Origin: Pseudonocardia sp. TRM90224
Lineage (GTDB): Bacteria; Actinomycetota; Actinomycetes; Mycobacteriales; Pseudonocardiaceae
Direction of reading: 5' to 3'
Length of the DNA stretch: 64,000 bases
Assembly: GCF_021245725.1 (NCBI RefSeq)
Contig: NZ_JAJGSX010000001.1
Span: 1-64,000 of the forward strand
Position numbers and translations under genes: made by a program. Below the pieces are notes generated by a model. It saw nothing but the letters and a program-made list of their open reading frames with translations. It ran no database searches and was not told the origin of the DNA. Positions 12,101 to 24,100 of the stretch are shown in pieces; the first letter of the stretch is position 1, and every line of letters starts with the position of its first letter.

Positions 12101-15100
12101 TGGTGAACACCGCGATCGCCCGCGGCAGGAACACCATCGCCGCGACCAGCGACACCCCGATCGCCCCGAGCACCAGATCCAGCGGCCACACCGCAGCACC
12201 GCCAGACCCGGACGAGAAGAGCTCGACCATCGGCTTCACCATGCCGCCGCCGAGCGCATAGAGCGGCAAGCCGGTCAGCAGCACACCCAGCGGGTTGGAG
12301 AAGAAGAGGAAGCGCGCCCAGCCGCCCTTCGTAGAGCGGACCTTGTCGGACGACCGCACCACGGACTCGGGGATGCTCGGCGGCTCCGCGGTCTCGACGG
12401 TCGGGTTGACCGACCGCACCAAGAAGACGAACACACCGACCGCGTAAGCGCCGACCACAACCGCCGCGACAACCGACGTACCGCCGACCCCGAGGATCCC
12501 GTAGCCGACCAGCATCAGCTGGATGAACACCATCTGACCGGTCTTCAACCACGTCTGGATCGCCGCCGAACGCTGCGCCCTGAGCTCCGGCAGGACCGGG
12601 TTGTAGAGGTCGTACCGCGCCCGCATCGGGCCGACCGTCGGGATCCACGCCGCGATCAACACCGTCGAGAGGAGCAGGCCCGGCAGCCCGCCGCCGAGGC
12701 TGACCAGCGACAGGCCCAGCAGCCCGGCCGCGGTGGTGATCATGACCGCGGTCATCGACTTGATCAGCTTGTCGCCGAACAACGCATACAGGACGTTGCC
12801 CAGCGGGTCCAGGATCGCCAGCCGGCTGCCCCAGTCGGTCACCCACTGACCGCTCTGACCGTAATGACGACCGATCACCTCCGGGTCGGCGGTGAACGTC
12901 TTCGACGCCTCGCTCGGCAAGGCCGAGTACAAGCCGAAGATCTTCGCGAAGTAGTGCCCCACCAAGCCCACCGACGCGATCCCCGTCGCCGCCTCCACCT
13001 GCTTGCGGGTGAACCCGGCCAGCACCGCCTCGCTCAGCGCCGCCCGCAGCGCCGTGACCTGCAGCGCGACGACCTCGTCGACCAGCTTCCGGACGTCCGC
13101 CGGGTAGGTGAGCTTCGGCCCCAGCAGGCGCAGCCGCTCGGTCAGCTCGGCGTCGATCGCCGCCAACCGGCCCACGATGTCGCCGCCGCGGCGCAGCGCG
13201 ATCTGCCGCTGCCACCACGCCCCGGACGTCCGCCACTGCTGCATCCGCTCCAGCGACGCCCGCTCCGCGAGCTTCGCCTGCAGTTCCCTGAGCGCGGCGC
13301 GCGCCGTGCGGAGGCCGGCCGTCGCCACGCGCAGCTCGCGCAACCGCGCCGGCTGCAGGAACAGCGGCACCAAGGCGCGGAAGCCACGACCGCTGGTGCG
13401 TGCGTACTGCCACCACAACCCGCGCACTGCCTTGAACAGCTCACGCGACAGGTCGCTGGCCTTCGCACCCGCCGCGTCGAGCTTCGGCAGCACGAACGTC
13501 GCATCAGCCAGGAACGCCGCCTCGACCCCGGGTGGGCCGCGCGCCAGCAACGAGATCAACATCGGCGACGGCGACCACGAACGCCCACCGTCACCGCTGA
13601 CCAGCAACGGCTCCACATCCGCGGCCAAGGCCGCAGCGAGCGTCCCGACCTCGGCCGGAGAACCGGCACCCGAACCACCGACGATCCGAGCCGCGACCTG
13701 GTCGGTGCCCACGGGCGCGCCGGTCGCCTTCCACAGCTCGTACACCGCGTGCACCACGGCCAGCCCGGTCACCGCCGACCCGGCACCCGCGGGCGCCATC
13801 GCCCGGGCCCGATCGGCCCAACCCGCCACCTGCTTCTTCCACGCCCGCGCCCGCAACACCCGCCGGCCGAGCGAAATCACCCACAGGGCCCCGACCCCGA
13901 TCAGCAGCGAGTCGACCGACGACACCGCGTGCACGACGTCCCCGAGCACCGGCCCGACCTGCGCCCACACCGCCGTCCGCACCGCCGGGAACACCACCAG
14001 CACCGCGGTCGCGGCGATCACCGCAACCTGCGCGACGCTCCACACCGTCCGCAGGCCAATCATCCGGCTCACGCCGACGACCACCACGGCACCGGCCACA
14101 CCGAGCGTCACCACAACCGCGTTCGGCCAGCCGAGCACCAGCCCCATCGCCGCCGCGAGAACGACCACCGGCGCCGCCACCGCGAGCACCACCCGAGTCG
14201 GCGCCCCGACCCGGCCGCTCGGTACCGCGAGCACCCCGGCCACCGCGAGCACCGCGCCCACCCCGGCCAGCAACCACACGCCGGGCGGCACGCTGCCGAA
14301 CGCCGCGAGCACGTCGCGGACCAGCTCGCCGATCGCTCCCGGCTCCAGCCCGACCGCCGGGCCGAACAGCGGCACGAGCATCAGCAGCGCGACGACGCTC
14401 AAGAGCGGGTTCATCTGCAGGCTGCGCAGCCGATCACCGGCATCCCGCGCGGGCGCCAGCAAGGTGGCGGCCAACCCCAGCACCGCGGAGACGATCATCG
14501 CCACGGCGGCGGCCAGCGCAAGGCCGGACGAACCCGGCATCGCCAGCACGATGGTCCCGGCGAGTACGAGAACAGCTGTCGCAAGCGCGACCAGCGGTGG
14601 CCCGCGCGCCCGGGCCAAGCCCGGGAAGGCGAAGACGAGCGCGAAGGCGGCACCGGCGAGACCGACGAAGAGGAACGCCGGGCCCGACCCGCCGCCGAAG
14701 ATCACACCGATCCCGCCACCGAACCCGAACCCGCCGGCGATGCCGCCGAGCGCGCGGGCCAGCGGACCGCGGGAGCCGGGTCGCCTGCCTGCGGCCGGGG
14801 CCACCGCACCGGGCTCGACGCCCTTCGGAGCGGGCGGAGCAGGAGCAACTGGAGCCGGAACTGCCGGAACCGCAGGAGCGGTCGGAGCCGTGGGATCGGT
14901 CGGCTCCTCACCCGCGCCCGTCGTGGGCCCGCCCGGTGTCCCGGGCACAGCCGGCGCCCCGGCGTTCTGCACCAGCGGCACGGTCGTCCCGGCGTCGTCC
15001 GTCGTGGCCGTCGCCGTGGTCGTGCCGGTGGTCGTGGTCGTGCCAGTGGTCGTTGTCGTGGTCGTGCCGGGCTCGCCGGCAGCCGTGGCGCCGCCCGTCG

Positions 15101-18100
15101 CGGACGTGGACGTCGTCTGGCCGCCGCCCACGTCGTTCGAGCCCGTGCCATGGCCTTCGCGCGCGTCACCGGTCGGTGCGCCGGTGCCCGGCTCACCCGT
15201 GGTCGTTGCAGCAGCGGAGCCGGTGGCGTCGCCCGGTGTGGTCGCCGCTGTTGCGGAACCGGCCGTGGACGTCTCACCGGCGTTCTGGGTCGTCGTGTTC
15301 TGGGTCGTCGTGTTCTGGGTCGTCGTGTTCTGGGTCGTCGTGTTCTGGGTCGTCGTGTTCTGGGTCGGCTCGTCCGTGGCCGCGGTCGCATGCGCCTCGG
15401 CGGAGGACGTTCCGGACGGGAGTGTGCGGGAGGTGCCCGCGCCGATCCCGTTGCGCTTGTAGAGCTCGTACAGCCCGCGGACGGTCAGACCGCCGACCAC
15501 CACTCCGGCGATCACCGGTGCGACGTGCAGGCTCGGGTCGGACCCGTGGAGGCTGTTGGTCGCGAGCACGAAGGCGGCGACGACCATCGGCAAACCGGGT
15601 GCCGGTGCCATCAGCGGGGCGAAGATGGAGTTCTGCCCGTCCCGTGGTGGGCCGCGCAGCCTGCCCAGCTTGACCATCGCGTTGGCCAGGCCGATGCCGG
15701 CGACGAGCGAGATGCCCGTGAGGCCGGTCGTCAGCTGGTCGGGTGCGTCGAGGAGCGCGCCGGCGAGGAGACCGCTCAGGGAGGCCAGCAGCGCCGTCAT
15801 GGCGGCCGCACGGGCCGTCCGGACGGCCCGGACCGCCGCGGCGCGCTTCTCCGTCTGCTCCACCACGGTCGCGGCGGGGTCGTCAGCCTGCTCCTCGGGC
15901 GCGACCTGCTCCGCGTGCAGCTCGGCCTGGATCTCGGAGTCCTCGGCCAGCGCGCGGAGCGCGGCCAGCTCCTCGGGCGACCGGGTGTTGTTCTCCTCGG
16001 CGTCGGTCACCATCTCGTTGAGCATCGCGGCGCGGTCCGCCCAGTACGCGGCGGCCTCTTCCCGGTGCTCGGCGACCTGCTCCTCGGTGGGCTCCAACGA
16101 GACAGCCGCATCGACGGGCAGCGCATTCAGCACCCCGACGAGCGCGCCGATGGCCGCGTGGAACCGGACGCGGTCGGTATCCCCGTCAACGCCGGCATCC
16201 TGGGCTGCGGCGAGCCGTTCGAGCGCGGACGCGGCGCTCATCGCCGTCATCCGGACGAGCCCGCCACCAGGCCATGCTCCGTTGTCGTCGACGAGCGCGG
16301 CGCCGGCCCCGGCGAGCCTGCGCAGCTCCGCCGCCGCCTCGCCGAACCTGCCGCCGGCGGCGAGCGACACCACCGTGCGGACGTTGCCGCCGGTCAGGCC
16401 TGCCTCGTGTGCCGGAGTGGTCGGTCGCAGGGTCGGGACGTCACCCAGCTCGCCCGTGACAGCAGCGAGATCGGTGGCGGCGACGGTCTCCGCCGACGGC
16501 GGACCGGTCGCGCCCACCGCGGCGAGGTAGTCCGCCAGCGCTGTGCCGAGCTGCTGGGACGTCTCGGCGAGCGTGGTGTAGGCCGCTGTGCGGGCGGCAC
16601 CAGGCAGCGCGCCGGCGATCTGGGCCCGCACTTGCGCGATCCGCTCGTTCAGCGCGTGCACGACGTCCGCCGCGTCGCGGACCTGGGTCGCGGCGGGACC
16701 GGTTGTGCTCCCGCCGCCGTCGCCGATGCGCGGGCCCGCCCGGCCGGTCTGCACGACGACCGTGTCCGACTTCGTGGGGTTCGCGAGCACCCGCTTCAGG
16801 GTCTCGAACTGGTTCTTCTCCGAGTTGCGCTGGGCGTCGAGGAAGTACTTCTCGACCACGGGATCGCCGTCGATGCTCTTCGTCGCGCCCTCGTACTTGG
16901 CCAGCAGCTGCGCCCGCACCTTCGGGTCACCGAACTTCATGGACAGCTCGCCGGTGAGGGAGGCCGTCGCGACCGCGTCGCCGGGGTCGCCCTGGCGGCC
17001 GGCCCGCCCGTCGTGCTGGCCACCGATCCGGCTCGACATCGACATCGTTCGCACGACCCCGAGACCGCCGGCGTCGACCGCGGCCTGGCGGTCCGCGGCC
17101 AGGACGATCACCGTCTCGCCGTCGTAGCTGCCGCCCAGCTTGATGTCGGTGCCACGACCGGCGGTCAGGTCGGCCAGCGTCACCGCACCGACGCGCCCGG
17201 CCTCGCCGACGGTCTCCGGCCGGATCATCATGTCGTCGGCCGACGCGGTGACGGTCTGGTAGCTGATTCCGTACTCGTCGCGCAGCAGGTTCGCGAGCGC
17301 CGTCGTCTCGGCGATCGAGCCCGAGATCGCGAGCACCGGCCGGCCTTCGCGGTGCGACTGCGCGACCATCTCGGCCGTCGCCGCGAGCTCCGCGCCGTCC
17401 GATGCGTAGTAGAGGACCTTGGTCGGGCCCTTGCTCCCGTGCGCTCCGGGGACCGTCGCCACGTCGAGCCCGTACAGCCCGAACGACTTCACCGTGTAGT
17501 CCGTCGCGCCCTTCTCGGTGGGCAGGCCGCTGCGGGCGGTGCCGGTCATCCCGGAGACCGAGCCGTACCGCGCGTAGTGCTGCTGGCGGGTGAGCGTCAG
17601 GTCGGTGTTCTGCTCGGGCTTGATCGTCACACCCTCCCGCGCCTGGATCGCCTGCTGCTTACCGTCCCGCAGCGACTGTCCTGGCAGCTGGTGCCCGGTG
17701 ATGCGGCTGAGGAGCACAACGGTGTCGCCCTCGACCAGGTAATGCTTGCCCTTCACATAGCCACTGATGCTCAGCGCCTGCTGCACCTGGTACTGCGTCG
17801 CCCCGCGGGTGTCCTCGGCGACCAGCCGCCGACCGGCCGCGCTGAGCTTCACCCGTCCGAGGAACTTCGAGTAGTGCTGGCCCCGGACCATGTTCTCCGC
17901 GATGTCGTTCGCCGCGTAGTAGGTCTCGTCGCGCCGGACGAGCGCCTGGTCGGGGCGCGAGGAGATGAAAGGCGACGGGCTGTCGACGAACGGCGAGTCC
18001 GCCTCGTCGACGTTCACCGCGTCGCGGCCCTCCTGCACCAGCTGCTGCGCGGCGAGCTCCACGTCCTCCGGCGAGAGCCGCGAGCCTTCCTCACCCGGCT

Positions 18101-21100
18101 TCGGCCACGGCTGGGGCTCCAGGCCGTTGCGCTCCGCGAACTTCGCGGACTTCTGCTCGGCCTTCGCGTCGGCCGCCACCCGCTCCCGCGCCGCGAGGAT
18201 CTGCCGGTCGTGGATGCCGTCGAAGACGAACGGGTTCTCCGCGCCGTAGGTCTCGGACATCCGGTATTGGGCGTTCTGGTCGGCCACCGAGTACTCCGGG
18301 TCGCTGACGTCGCGCAGCAGGCCGACCTCCTCGCCCTGCCGCTGCGCGATCCGGCCGCCGACCTCGGCGCTCGCGCGGGCCAGCTCGCCGTCGGGTGCGA
18401 CGTGGTGCACGCCCCGGCCGGGCTGCACGGTGCCGTCGGGCTCCATGGACCGCAGGCTGGCCCACCGGCCCCACACGACGTCGACGAACGTCTTGCCCTC
18501 GCCGGGCGGCAGCTCGACGACCGTGCCCTTGCTGCCGTTGCGCTTGTTGAACAGCTCGAACGCGGCCCGGAGCTGGGCGTCGGTGAGCACGGCCCGGGTG
18601 CCCTCTTCGCGGCCGGGGAACTCCCGCCGGATGCTCTCGAGGGCCAGCCCGACGGATTGGCCCAGCTCCGCCTTGTGCGCCTCGGTCGTGCCGCCGGCCT
18701 CGTGCACCCGGGCGATCTGGGCCCGGCGTTCCGCCGTCTCCTGTGCGATCTCCTCGGCCCGGGTGAACGGTGTCCCGTCCTCGTGGAAGGCCTCCGCCCG
18801 CAGACGCTCCCCCACGGAGCGGGCCTCCGCGATCTCCGACGTCCACTGGCCGGCTTCGCGGGTCTCGCGCGACCCCCGCGAGAAGATCCGCGACCAGAAT
18901 CCGCCGGTCGACGCCGACGGCGTGGGCGCCGGGGTCGACGGTGGGGACGCCGGCACCGCGGGCGACACAGGGGTGGTCGGTGCGGCCGGATCGCCCGTGC
19001 CGTCGGTGGCGCGGACCTGCGGACCGTCCAGGCCGCCGCTCTTGGTCGTGCCCGCCGCGGAACCGCCCGCCTCGTCGAGCGGCTTGCCGTCCAGGCCGAG
19101 GCCGTCGACCCCGAGCTCGTCGAACAAGGCTGCCATCTCGTCCCGGCCCGCTGCCGCCGCGGCAGCGCCTTCGCCGTTCTCCTGCGGGGTCGACGTGCCC
19201 CGCTCGCCGTCGTGCGCCGCGACCATGCCGAGCTCGCCGTCGGGCCGCTGGTAGGTGAGGCGCCGGGACTCGAGGCCGTTCCAGGTGTCCGTGACGACGT
19301 TGAACTGCGCGAACTCCTCCGGGTTGGCCGCCATGGTCGCGGCCAGCTCGTCGACGGTGACCCCGAGTTCGTTCGCCACCGCCTGGGCATCGCGCGTCGG
19401 CTTGCCGTCCATCACGGTGTGCACGTCGGCGGCGGTGAGGGGTTCGGTCCGGGCGGGAACACCCTCGCCCGGTCGGGCAGGCACGGGCACGCCGTCGACC
19501 GCGGTGGTCGGGGCGCCGCCCTGCTCCGGAACGACCCGCAGGGTCGGGGCCGCAACCTCGGGTGCGGCGCCCGTGCGAACCGGCGCAGTGCCCGGCTGAC
19601 CGTCGGTGGGCAGCGGTTCGACGACCCGCAGCCGCGGCCCAGTGCCAGGCCGCCCGGCGCCCGGCTGCCCAGTGATCGGCGCAGCGGTCGGATCGTTGGT
19701 GGTCGGCCGGGCCACCGGGGCCAGCTCGCTCGGTACCGGTGCGGACGTCTGCGACCGCGACGGGGTTCCCGGCTCCTCGACGACCGGCTTCACGGCCCGG
19801 CCGGTGCCGGCCGGCGCCGGCTGGCCCGTCACGGAGACCTGACGGTCGGTGGGTGCGGCAGCAGGCTGCCCGTCGCCCGCCCCGACCGCACGCTGGGTGC
19901 CGGAAGCCGGAACCGTCGTGCCGGTTTCGGTCGCCCCGACGCGGACGGTGCCCGCACCGACGACGTCGTCGGTGCCACGCCCGGTACTCGGGCCGGTGCG
20001 CTCGTCGCCCATGCCGAGCGGCGTGTCCGTCGTGCCGGCAGGGAGTGTGGTCTCCGGTTGCCCGGCGCCCTGCCCGCCCGTGCCGTTGCCCGACGGCTTC
20101 CCGCCGGCTCCGCTGGATGCGCCGGTGCCGGTGCCACCGCCGCCACCGGTGCCGCCACCGCCCTGGCCGGCCGGTGGTCTGGCCGGAGGCTGCGCGGGGA
20201 CGGGGTTGCCACCGCCACCGCCAGCGCCACCACCACCGACGGTGGGCCCTTGCGGCCCGCCTTGGGGCGGGGGCGGCGGGCCGCCCGGAGGCGGACCCAT
20301 GCCGGCGTTCTTCGCGTTCATCCGGTTCTTGAGGATGGTCGGCCCGACGAGCATGGCGATGTTGAGCGCGATGCCGCCGACCGCCTCGATCTTCTCGCCG
20401 GTTTTCATGTCGTGCCAGCGGTCGACGGTCTGGTTGATGGTGTCCACGGTGGCGACGGCGAAGGTGCCCATCGCCGGCACGTTGACGATGTTCGCCGTCG
20501 TCGCGAACCGGCTGGCCATCGTGAACCGGCTGGTCGCGCCGAGCGCGTTGCCGGCTGCCGCCATCTTGGCCGCACCGCTGGCCAGTTTCGCGCCGATCCC
20601 GGCGGCGCCGAGCGTGACGACCGACAAGCCGTTGCCGACGAGTGTGAAGACGGCACCGCGCGCCGCGGGCGACTCGAAGATGTCGTTGCTCTGGCCGTGC
20701 GCGCTGCGTGCGCTCAACGTGTTGTACGCGTCGATGCTCGACCCTGCGATCCCGCCGGCGAGCAGGACGCCACCGATGATCGGTGCCGCCGTGCCACCGG
20801 ATCCGATGATCAACGCACCGGTGCCGACGACCAAGAGGCCCGTGAAGACCCATCCCTTCGCCTTGTCCCAGCCGGAGACGTACTTGCCCGAGACGTTCTC
20901 CAGCCGGATCTCCCCGGCGGCCGTCTTGGACCAGTCCGCGGCACCCAGCAGGCGTGTGTCCTCCCTGAAGAGGTCGTTCTGGACCCTGAAGTCCCACTTG
21001 TTGTTGAAGTAGGAGCCGTCCGGGGCGAAGAACCGCTCGCTGCCGTCGGTGTTGGTGACCCGCTGGATCGGCATGCCGCTCAGCTCGCCGGTTGTCGGGT

Positions 21101-24100
21101 CCACGTACAGCTCGATCAGCTCGTGGATCTTCGCGCCGTCCTTCGCGAACCCCTTGATGCCGTTCCTGATCGTGTTGCTGCTGAGCGCCTCGAGATCCTT
21201 CGGGGTGAGGGTCCGCTCGGCCAGGCGTTCCCCGATGACCAGGTCCGGCGCGCCCTGGGAGGCGAACTGGGCGCGGCGGTCGGCCGGGGTGCGTCCGATG
21301 AACGGGTCGCCGGCCAGGCCGCCCTGGTCGAGGAACTTGATCTTCAGCGCGTCGGTGACCGCGTCGTACTGCGGCTTGAAGTACGCCGACCGCATGGCGA
21401 GGTAGGCATCGGGCCGGCCGGTGCTCGGCAGCGCCATGTCGTCGAGCAGGCTGGTGGGCGCGCGGGCGCCCCGATCCCGGGCGATGGTGTTGTAGTTCAG
21501 CTCGGCGAGGCCGGTGAGCTGCTTGTACTGATCGGCCAGCTTGACCTGGCGCGGATCGCCGGACGCGGCCATCTGCTCCTGCAGCGCAGTGGCCTCGGTC
21601 AGCAGCCCGCCCCACTGGCGCAGCCGCGCGGCCATGGCGGGGTCGCCCGCGGAGTCGGCGAACTCGAGGTCGGCGTTGCGCCGGTCCTGCAGGGATGTCG
21701 TACCGAGCTGGACGGGCTTCGGCAGCCGCCCCTCGACGCCGGCGATGCCGTCCTTGATGGCCGTGATGGCCGCGAGCTCCTGCTCCATCCGGACGACGTC
21801 CGCCAGCTGCACGTTCTTGCTGTCCTTGAGCCTGCCGACCTCGGCGTTGTAGGCCGCGGTGCGCTCGTTGATCGCCTTGCGCCGCGGGACGAGGCTCAGG
21901 CTGGCGATCTGGGCGGCGTCGGCCTTCGCCTGGTCTGCGGGCGACAGCGGCGGCGCCAGCGGCTTGCCCCGCTCGTCGAACCCGAGCCCGTTCAGGCCCT
22001 GCTCGGCGGCCTTCTTGCGGTCCTCCGGGGTGTTGCCGGGGGCACCGAGCCGGCCGGGCAGGGTCGGGTCGCCGCCGAGCTGCTGCTCGCGGGCGCCCGT
22101 CAACGTCTGCTGGGAGAGGGTCGTGATGCCGTCGATGACCGCGCGCGCGTCGCCGAAGCCCCGGCTCTCCGCCGCCGCCTTGTCGATCACGTCGAGGTAG
22201 GGCTTGAGGTCGCGCTCCTCGGTCGCGGTGAGGCCGCCCTCGTTGGCCGCGCGCTGCTTGGCCAGTGCCTCCTGCAGCTGCGGGAACTTCTGCTGGAGCT
22301 GCTGGCTGGTGACATCCAGCTGGCTCAGCGTGCTCGTCACCTTGATCGAGGACAGGCCACGCTCCAGCGAGCCCATCGGCGTGCGCTTGTCGAGGTACTC
22401 CTTCGCCTTCGCCGGGTCCTGCTTCTGCAGCTCGCGGAGGGCGGCGTTGCTCAGCTCGGGCAGCGGCGCACCCGCCGGCAGCCCGAGGTAGTTGGCCAGC
22501 TCCTTGTCGACCTGCGTGTCCTGCGCGGGGCGGGTCGCGGTGGGGTCGAGCACGATCCGCCACGACTCGTCCGGGTCGCCGATCCAGCCGAGGTCCTTGA
22601 CGGTCGGGTCGCTGCTCTTGCAGCTGCCCAGCCCGCCGCGGCAGCCGATGCCGCTGTTACCGGTGATCTTGCCCGCGGCGTCGACGGTCGGGAACAGCTG
22701 CACACCCTCGGTGCTCGGGACGGTCTGGCGCTGCTTGGCATCGGCCTCGCTGACCGGCTCGATCGTCTGGCCGAGCACGTTGCGCCCGGTGCAGCCCAGC
22801 TGGTCGCCGCGGCAGTCGGAGCCGCCGCCGGGACCGAACTGGAACACGACGTTGCAGTCGATCTTGCCGCACTGCCGCTCGTTGCCGAACGGGTCGACCC
22901 ACTTCTGCGTGGTGCCGCCGAGGTTCGTCATCGCGCCGCCGAGGCCCTGCCCGTTGGTCCCCGCCGGGGCGACCTGCTCGACGATCCTGCAATTCGGGCA
23001 GTCGGGGGGCTGGACCATGCCCTTCGGGCGGGTCAGCTTGCAGTCGCCCTCACAGGTGATCGTGCCGGGCTTGGTGGGGTCGGCCGAGCCGACGGCCTCG
23101 ATCCCGTTGGCGGTGCCGGCCTCGAGGTCGGGGATGTGCACCCCGTTCAGCTTCGCGCCCGCCCGGTCGAGCAGATCACCCTCGATGGGGATCGGGATGC
23201 CCGCCTTCTTCATCGCGAGGATCTGCTCGGTGGTGAGCATGACGGTGTGGCTGGCCTCGCGCTGCTCTATCCCGTAGCCCTCCGGGCCCAGCCAGATCGA
23301 CCCCGTCTGGCCGCCCTCGACCTTGAAGTCGTAGAAGTTGTTGAACGGGTTGCGCGTGATGATCGTGGTCCAGGTGCCGTCCGGCTTGATGCCGTTGCCC
23401 GCCGCCTTGATGACGTCGCCCTCGGCGGTCGTGACCTCGCCGAAGCCCTTGAACGAGAGGTTGGCGGCGTGGCCGAACCCGTCGCGGCCGGTGAGCGCCT
23501 TGTTCGTGTCGGCGATCTTGATCGTGTCGGTCCACACGCCGTGGCCGATGTCGGGGTTGCTGACCTTGCCGGCACAGCCGCCCGCGCAGGTGAACTGGAA
23601 CGGCGCACCCATCGGGTTGGCGAACGACCCGCTGTTCGTGACGGGGCCCTTCGGCAGCGGCGCGTTCGGCACCTGCGGCTCGAACTTGATGGTGGAGCCG
23701 CTGCGGCCGTCGTACACCTCGCCGCGGTACGGGTTGCCCGGCGCACCGACCACCTTCCAGTAGCCGCGGCCCTGCTCGTCGCGGTACGAGACGGCTTCCT
23801 GGGTGCCCACGACCCGGTCGGTGGCCGGCTGGCCGATGACCACCGGGTTGGTGACGGTGATGTCCTTGGTGCCGGTCGGCCGGGGGTTGCCGTTGCGCTC
23901 GCCGTAGGTGGCCGTCACCGTGATCTGCTGCCCGTTGGCGCCGGTCACGGTGCACGGCGCCCTGCACGTGGTGGTCTTGCTGCCGGCATCGCCGTTGCCG
24001 GGGCCCTTGACCGTGATGGTGCAGTTGCCGGCGGCGTCGCACGCGCCCTCGCCGCCGTGGATCTGCCCCTGCAGCTTGCCGTCCGGGCCGACGACGCCGG

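Noticed and set aside
15286..15360. Possible CRISPR array
   Set aside because: The repeats are contiguous 15-base units without spacers and lie in frame in a Thr-rich coding linker.
18091..22563. A 1,490-codon minus-strand open frame in a different phase
   Set aside because: Arg/Gly/Ala-rich shadow of the giant gene without motifs; the phase of the giant gene carries all recognisable features.
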